Assembly: GCA_028015205.1 (NCBI GenBank)
Contig: CM051517.1
Location: 55,427,455 to 55,491,454, forward strand
Source: Mytilisepta virgata
Taxonomy: Eukaryota; Mollusca; Bivalvia; Mytilida; Mytilidae
DNA: 64,000 bases
Direction: 5' to 3'
A program made the translations under genes and the position numbers. The notes beneath the pieces were generated by a model that was not told the origin of the DNA, ran no database searches, and saw nothing but the letters and a program-made list of their open reading frames with translations. Below, in pieces: positions 15,001-24,000 of this stretch; the first letter of the stretch is position 1, and each line of letters opens with the position of its first letter.

Positions 15001-18000
15001 TTCAAGTAATGCCCTAAACATCTGTGACAATGTCAGACCATTATTTTCTGTTTACATGTAAATAATCTTTCAAGGGCAAAAACTTCTATAAAGGTCAATT
15101 GACGATTTTGGTCATGTTGACTTATTTGTAGAACTTACTTTGACTTTGCTGAACATTTGTGTTGTTTACAGTTTGTCTTTATCTATTATTATATTCAAGA
15201 TAACAACCTAAAACTGCAAAATATCCTTAAAATTAACAATTCAGGGGCAATAACCCAACAAAGGGTTATCCGATTCATCTGAAAGTTTCATGACTGGTAT
15301 ATCTTCACCTGTTGAATAGTTTTACCCCATGTCAGTTTTGCTCTTAATACTTTGGTTTTTGAGATATAAGCCAAAAACTGCATTTGACCCCTATGTTCTA
15401 ATTTTAGCAACAGCAGCCATGTTTGTTGATAGATCAAAACTTCAGATAAACTTTATAAACTAGATACCCTTAGGAAGATTCAGTTAAAGTTTGAAGGTAT
15501 TTTGCCCAGTAGTTTCAGAGAAGATTCTTGAAATAGTTTACAACGACAACGACAGACGACGGACGCCAAGTGATGGCATAAGCTCACATGGCCCTTTTGC
15601 CAGGTGAGATAAAAATGATATTTATTTGATACTTTTTCCAAAAAATTTGGTCTGATAAAAATTGATTCAGTCTGGTAAAAATTATGAGAAAAAGTATTGG
15701 ACCAGGACATACTTCTCGCATGTGCACATCTATGTACTAGGATCTAACAGTATGCAAAGTTTAATTAACCCATGATAAGGCATGTTTGAGAAACTGCGGG
15801 TACAAAAAAATTGGGGGATAGACAGAATGTCTAAGTCCAAAAGGGTATAAAATTATGGGAAAAAGTATTGGACCAGAACATACTTTGCATGTGCACATCT
15901 ACTTACTAGGATCTAACATTATGCAAAGTTTCATTAACCTCTGATAAGGCATGTTGGAGAAACTGCGGGTACAAATAAAATTGGGGAAAGACAGAATGTT
16001 TAAGTCCAAAAGAGTATAAAATTATGGGAAACAGTATTGGACCAGAACATACTTCGCATTCACACATCTACTTACTAGGATCTAACATTATGCAAAGTTT
16101 CATTAACCTCTGATAAGGCATGTTGGAGAAACTGCGGGTACAAATAAAATCTTCAAATAACTTTTTCTTTTTGTGTGATCAATATGTAACGCAAAACGGG
16201 TGAGTTGGACTCAAATGAAAAAAAATGAAAAAGAAAAAGCTCAAATGTGAATATCTTTGTCTCATTGTTTAAAACATCGTGCAATAGTTCAAAATCCTAA
16301 TCACTGTTTTGGAAACTTTTTCAACACAGTCAATTTTTAAACTTTAAAATACCCTGACAAATAGGAAACCAAATGTAACGCATATTTTAGGGCATCTATG
16401 AAAGAAATACATACATTTTCCAACATTTTCTTTTTTCCATAAAAAAACTTTAAAAGAAACCTCAAAGTTTTGTAACAAACAGATGTGATGACATACCATG
16501 GTATTATGCACTTAGGAAACCAAAAGTAACGGTAAGAAACCAAGGATAAAAACACAAATATGGGCAATAAAATATTTTGTTTTTTTAAAAAATTAAGAAC
16601 ATATTAATCTCAGCTATAAAAGGAACACACAACCAATTATTTTGTAACTTAATTATAGTACTTATCAAATATGCAATTTTGACACTTTTTTATAGTTACA
16701 GGAAACAATTCGAATACCAAATTATTGTCCATATTTGTAGTTTGATCGAGACAATATGAGGAATATTTGTAAGAACCTCCCATAGATGCTTCCTGTCAAC
16801 TTTCATTCCAATTGGCCGAGCAGTTCTAGAGAAAAAAATTTTTTTAATCAACCAATGAGAAACAAGAATTTCCTGATCGGGACAAAATGAGGACATTTTG
16901 AAAAGAACCTCCCATAGATGCCTTTTGTTAAATTTTGTTCCATTTGGCCATGTAGTTTCAGAGGGAAGATATTTGGAAAACTCAGCCAAACAGAAACAAC
17001 AATTTCCCATGACGGTCATATTTGTTGTCCGATTGGGACGAAATCAGCAAATTTTATAAAGGACCTTACATCGATGCTTCCTGCCAAGTTACATTCCATT
17101 TGGCCCAGTGATTTCAGAGGAGAAGATCTTTAAAGGAAAATTTTACGCCCGATGCCAAGTGTTTGCAATAGCTCACATGGCCTTTATGGGCCAGGTAAGC
17201 TAACTAGAGGCCCTGTATCGCTCACCTGGACTATGTCCATATTGACTGGAAAACTGTCAAGTTCCAACTGGCTCACTGGTTTCAAATATGATCTTTCAGT
17301 GATTTTCCACTTAGGTCCTATGTTAAACACTGTTCGGCTTTGGCGGCCATCTGGGATGACGGGTTGGGTCATAGGATATAGTTCTGAAAGGGGACCACCT
17401 AAGAACCATTGCTGTCAAGTTTTGTTCCAATTGGCCAAGTGGTTTCAGACAAGAAGTTCCCCATACGGTCCTATGTTAAACTATGTTCGGGTCTGGCGGC
17501 CACCTTGGATGACTGGCCAGGTCATCGGATATATATCTGAATGAGGACCACCTAAGGACCATTGCTGCCAAGTTGTTTTTCAATTGGCCAAGTGGTTTCA
17601 GACAAGAAGATCTTTAATTAAATGGCGGCCATCTTGGATGGTGGATGTGGTCATCGGATATAATTCTGAAAGAGGACCACCTAAGATCTTTAATTAAATT
17701 CCCCATAGGGTCCTATGTTAAACTATGTTTGGCTCTGGCGGCCATTTTGTATGAGAAGCTGGCTCATCGGATACAATTCTCAAAGAGGACCACCTAAGGA
17801 CCATTGCTGCTAAATTTTGTTCCAATTGGCCCAGTGGTTTCAGAGGATCTTTAAAGGAAAGTTTACGACGACGATGACGACAGACGCCAAGTGATGGCAA
17901 TAGGTCACATGGCCCTTTGGGCCAGGTGAGCTAATAAAAGGGATTAGCGTATCTATTTCATTGGGTTTTTAAATTGTACCACAAATAAGTGTTTCATAGT

Positions 18001-21000
18001 ATTTAAGTTTCTTATTGCAAGGCTCTATCCTTCAAGATTCTTTCTCTACAATTGTGTTTATTCTGCAATTATCCGATTTTTTAACTTAATATGTTTATTA
18101 GTCTCGCATTAGACAGCAGACTGGCAGTTGGGTGGCTAAAAACAGTAATATTATCAAAACCTAGTTTCATTTTTTAAATTTTAAATTTTTAGCGCCATAA
18201 GGCTTGATATTCTTTATTAAAATGTGTATTGAGCATGACAACCATTGGATTTATATAATGGTTATTACAAACCTGTCATGTGGAAAACTGATTTGAATCC
18301 AAGCCCAAATCTTCCTACTTTCAGTGGTTCCTTCTCTTTGACACTGTTGTAGATTGTGATAATACCTTCCCAATCCTTGTCTGTAAACACAGCATCATTA
18401 TACACAGCTATTCCAGGTGACTACAAAAGAGGCTTTCAATTTTTACCCTGAACTTTTTTTCAATATCCAGAGCCCCAAATATATGCATATCAGCGTCATT
18501 TATGCATTAACAAATGACATATATGCTTGAAGAATATTTTCTGGCTGCCAAAGTTATGCTCAGTTCAAAAGAACTATGCAGTTTTTGGAAATTAAAGTGT
18601 CGTTTCTTACATATCTACCTGTAAGCTACATTATTAACATAAGAATGTATCATAAGGTTTCATAACTAGCGGCAAAAATTTTGAGATTCTTTAGTTGAAC
18701 ATATGGAGCAAAATGCCAAATTTGGGTTTCCGTCAGACAAACCGTAAAATAATTTCATAAAGACTGCTCACTTGTTTCAAATCAACCATCTTGAATGATG
18801 TTCCATGTAAACAAATACAATTCTGATAAAGGATCATCTAAGGACCATTTCTGCCACATTTTATTCCACTTGACTCAATGGTTTCAGTCAAGAAGATTTA
18901 TATTAAAGTGAATTTTACCAAAGGGTCCTATTTTAAACTGTGATCAATGTTCGAATGTGGTGGCCATCTTGCACAGCAGGATGGGTCATTGGATGAAATT
19001 AACTATGTTAAACCAAGTTCAGTTGTTGACATTCTGGGTCATTGGACATAATTCTGAAATATGACCACCTAAGGACTATTTCTGCCAAATTGTATTCCAA
19101 TTGGCTTGATACTTTCCAATAAAAGTTTTGAAGTTAATTTTCCAATAGTGTCCCATCTTAAATCAGAGATACTGTGGTCTAGTGGGCCACAAATACCCCC
19201 TGCGCCAACTGCTTTGTAAACCTGTCCACATAATCTGTCCTTAACGGACTATTGATACCCCCCGATCATGCATCTGTTGAGCCCTCTGCACTTTAGAAAG
19301 TAAAAGCTGTAAGAGGAGTAGATGAAACACCCTGCAAAGTTTCAGACCATTGATTTAAAGCTGTAAGAGGAGTTGATTACACAAAATGGAAAGTTCAAAA
19401 TGCAAAAATGATGATAGAAAATCTTAATGGCTTGCTGCAGGTATGTAGATCTTTTTATCAACAATTTGGGCATAGTGGCCCCTAGAAAATACACTTTTTT
19501 ACCCCTTCCCATCACCCAGACCATAATAGAGGGAATTAAGAGAGAGAGTGAAAGACAAGCTGGGACAAATTTCATTTATCCTAATGAAATCTTACTTGTC
19601 TTTGTGAGAAAGTGTTTTTATGTTGATAGTTGATAAAATGATCTACATACCTGCAGCAAGTCATTAATCTGGAAACATTTCCTTAATGCAAATTGTAAGG
19701 AGTGGAGCTGTACTAAATGGGAATTCATTTTGAGCTATGATTGTGAACATCATTAGCCGCCCTCATTTTGTCCTCTTCCGATTTTCGGCACTTTTCCAAA
19801 TACTTGTGAGACTTCACCAGTAAAATTTACCTCCGTGAGGACATGGAAATATTTGTGAGAACTTCACCGACTGACACATATGCGTATAATATAAAGGTTT
19901 CGCCTTTTGATGAAGATTGAAGGAATTTCCAAAGATCAGTGTATTCACGTTTGGCTGGCATGTTTTTACTGGCTTCTTCATGCCGCCATTAAATGATGCA
20001 GGGTCAAAATCTTATAGGCGTTTGCAAAGACGAAAGTTCTACCATCAGTCAACGCGCCGTGAGGATAAGTCAACATTCATTTGAGCGTCCTTTAACTTTA
20101 TGCCTGGGCATATCGACATGTCGCGAAAGGTTCCGAGCGAATTTTGCGTTTATCTTTTTTTACCGGTTTACTAAGCTGACGTAAAAAAACGTTTAAGAGG
20201 GCGGAAGGCGTAATTTGGGGGTCTGAAAGATTAACAACTCATGGGTTGACCGATTTCATGGCAGGTAGATCTTGACCTCATAAACATTTTTACCACTTGT
20301 CAGTTTTGCTCTAACTGCTTTAGTTTTTGAGATATGCGCCAAAAAGTGCATTTCAACCTATGTTCTATTTATAGCCATGACAGCCATGATTTTCCCTGTA
20401 TAAGAAAATAAAGCATAGAATTTATACTAGATACCATAAGGATCTTTCAGCCTAACTTTGGCTGAAATTGATTCTCAAGTTTCAGAGAAGATTTTTAAAA
20501 GTTTACAAAGATAACAAGAGGCTAGGGACTTTTCCATCGGTTGCTATGGATTTTTTCAATGACCTTGACCCTTGTACCGCAAAAACTGTACCTGACAACA
20601 AATACATAATTCAAAATGGGTATATCTGTACCGATAATAATTTGGTTTACGCAATTGTCTGTACGAATTGTGATAAGGTATATATCGGAGAGACATGTCG
20701 TTGCCTTGGTGACCGCTTTGCAGAAAACCTGCGTTCTATAAAGAATGGAACTTATTGTCCAGTTGGCAATCACTTTTGATTGCCTGGTCACAGCTCGTCA
20801 GACGTCCGCGTAACCGTTTTAAGGACAGTTAACGGAGGAAGACAATACAGACAACGCCTTGAGCAGAAAATAATTTTTAGCCTGGGGACACTCCGACCCC
20901 ATGGAATTAATGTAAAAAATTCTTAATTTCAATTCATTTACTAAGTATGCACACTAACTTTTTGCGGTACAGTTATCTTATATATGGTATGTTTTCTATA

Positions 21001-24000
21001 CATTACAACGTCAAATATATTATTTTACTTATTTTTACTACATAGTTTTACTATCTACCTTGCCATTTATGTATTTTCTATGAAGTACTTTTTACTGATG
21101 ACACCCACGTCAAATAATTTTTTGTTTTTGTTTACATTTTATGTACGGACTCAGTCTTGCTCTGGGTTTCAAAGAGTCAACACCTTTTTATTTTTATTTT
21201 TTACATACTAGTGATCAAGACCATATTGGTCGAAACGTAGAGTATTTTTAAGTTTTTAGTTTGTTGTTTTTTACGATTTTATATTTGGTTTTGTTCGACT
21301 TGTGTATTTCATACATTTTAGTTGTTTTATGCCCCTTTTGACAGTTCACCATTTCCATATATTTTTCTTGTTATTCATACTAAGTATGGCTGTAATTGGT
21401 TCAGTGGTTTCAGAGGAGAAGATCTTTGAAAATGTTTACGATGGACGATATACCTCAAGAGATGGCAAAAGCTCACATGTCCTTTTAGGACAGGTAAGCT
21501 AAAAACAGTGAGTGCATTAGTAAAAGCAGATGCAGAATGGTCCAAGATGTTTAACATTAAAATTTTATAAGTCTTGTTTCAATTTGCCAAGAAAGCATTT
21601 ACAGATGGGTTCTTAGCATTTTTAAAGGTTTTTTTCAGAAAAAATATTACACATGCGGACTTTTGATTCACACTAAAATTGTATGGACACAAATGGAAAA
21701 CAGTTTGGTAATGAACAAAACAAAATACGAATATTTCCAAATATTCATTTGGAAAGTACTTAAATGACAAGTGCGCAAAATTAGGAAAGCGCAGAATAAG
21801 GGAACATATCTGTATCCATTATTTTTTACTTATGCTAGCTTGAGTGACCACAAGTCCAATGCATATACTCATATATACAAAAGTAAAAGAATTATGTTCA
21901 AGAGAAATGAAAACCTGATCACCAATGAAAATAGACTTGGAAATGGTGTTTATAATGATTCATGGATCACCTCCCAGCCAATTTACAACAACAGAAATAT
22001 TAATTTTACATTATTACCTTAAAATACTGTTTTATTGATGAAGTCCCAGCAGGGTCTACATTGCAGTTGTTGTACATTATTTTCATACATGCAGCACCAG
22101 CATCTTCTGCATTCTGTACCATTTCCTGCCAGTAAAACAAATATTGATCATCAACCATAAACTATAAATATGCAGCAATTTTTTTATGCTACTAAATTCA
22201 GCAAGAAATATCCTGTGTAAAATTTTAACATCATTATAAAAAGGTTTTTCACAATTTTTATTAATATGGTACTTTTAGGGGTATACATCCAGATCTTCAA
22301 CCCAAGGAAAGATATTTTCTGGATGACATGCCAACGAGAAGAACAACCGACAAATCTGAAGTTCAATCTCTCGAGGTAGACAAGTGTAAATCTTTCATAC
22401 ATGTGGGTCAAAACTGTTCATACAGGTATCTGTGAATTTAATACCTTTGTTTCTGTTAGACACATGCATACTTTCATGCACTGCAAGTGGTGTATCAATT
22501 GTATATTTTTCTCTGAGAACTAACTGGATTATCTCACTTCTATCAACTTGAAGGAAGAAATACCTTTCAGAAAAACATAGTTCTACTGGCTGTTTAAATG
22601 TCCATTTAAAAAAAATCCATTTCATTCAATAACAGATCCGTTTTCGTCCAAGAATGATATGTTTACTTTACCCGTAATATCTGTGAACTATCTGGATATT
22701 CACTTAATATAGTCTGCAACTGTCTCAGTAATGTTGGTCTGTTCATAACATAACTCTTTTCATCTTCATCAGAATCATCTAGGCGTGTAAAAAATAAGAA
22801 GAATGGTTAGTTTTTTCATGAGCTTTAACAAAATCAAAAGGGGCATAAAACGTATAAAATACACAAGTCGAACAAAACCAAATATAAAATCGTAAAAAAA
22901 CAACAATCAAAGGCTATAAAAAAAGGTGCTAGGTTCTCAGGCTACGCCGCATCCAAAAAACCTCCTGCATTGCCACTTTTTATTCTTAGTAACATTTTTT
23001 CAAATCTACTTATTATTTCATACATATGCTTGGGCCAAAATAAAAATATTGTTTGTTTTCCCTCGCCTGACTGACTCAGTGAAAACCCCACCGACTCAAA
23101 AGTTTTTATTCCGTTTTTTTCATCACATTTCTTTTTTATTTCCTTCCGTTTTTTTTTTGTAACATTTTTTTTTTATTTCTGGGTCAATTTTGGAGTCAAT
23201 CCCGGACGAGATTTGCGCTTTATTGTGACCGGAAGTTTTTTATTTTTCATTAGATTCGATCTAAAATCAAGAAAGTTTCATACAGTCACTTTACAGACTA
23301 TTTTTTACAGCATATTGTATCCGATCAGTGGACATATACAAAGATACTACGTCTTTTATCAATAAAATTGAATACCTGACACTGCCTAAAGATGTTATTT
23401 TGGCATCGTTCAACATTACTAGTAGTATGAAACACGTGGAAATCACAAGTGCTGTTGACAGAGCATGGCCTAGATTAATGAAACAAGAGATTCGAGATGG
23501 CTTTACCACCTAAGAAAATTACGCTTGACATAATTAATTGTATTCTTCAGAACGAATTCAAATTCAATAGTAGAATGTATAGAAAAAAAATAGGGGTACC
23601 AATGGTTGCTCCAATCTCTCCCAGTCTTTACTGATAATAATACATACATGTATATAAATTAAACTGTACACACATTCAGACAAAATAATCTTGCTGTCTA
23701 TGTATCGAGACGACGGTTTTATCATTTTTAATGGTAACAGAGGAATTACATAAATTTTTTGAAATTGCAAATACTGTTCATTCATTACTAAAGTTTACAT
23801 GTAAAATATCAGACCATAGCATGGAATTCATAGATTTAACTATTTAAAGGATATAGGTTTCTATATGATAAAGACATAATCTTTCGATCAGTTTAATTGA
23901 GGTCTGGAGCTGGCATGTCAGTAACTGCTAGTAGTTAATATGTCTTGATCATTTTCATTTTGCTTAGTTTCTTCTGTTACATTTTTTAACATCGGACTCG

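Noticed and set aside
17152..17544. Frame of 130 codons
   Set aside because: It runs across the joint of two mobile elements and their cores, so it cannot be one gene.
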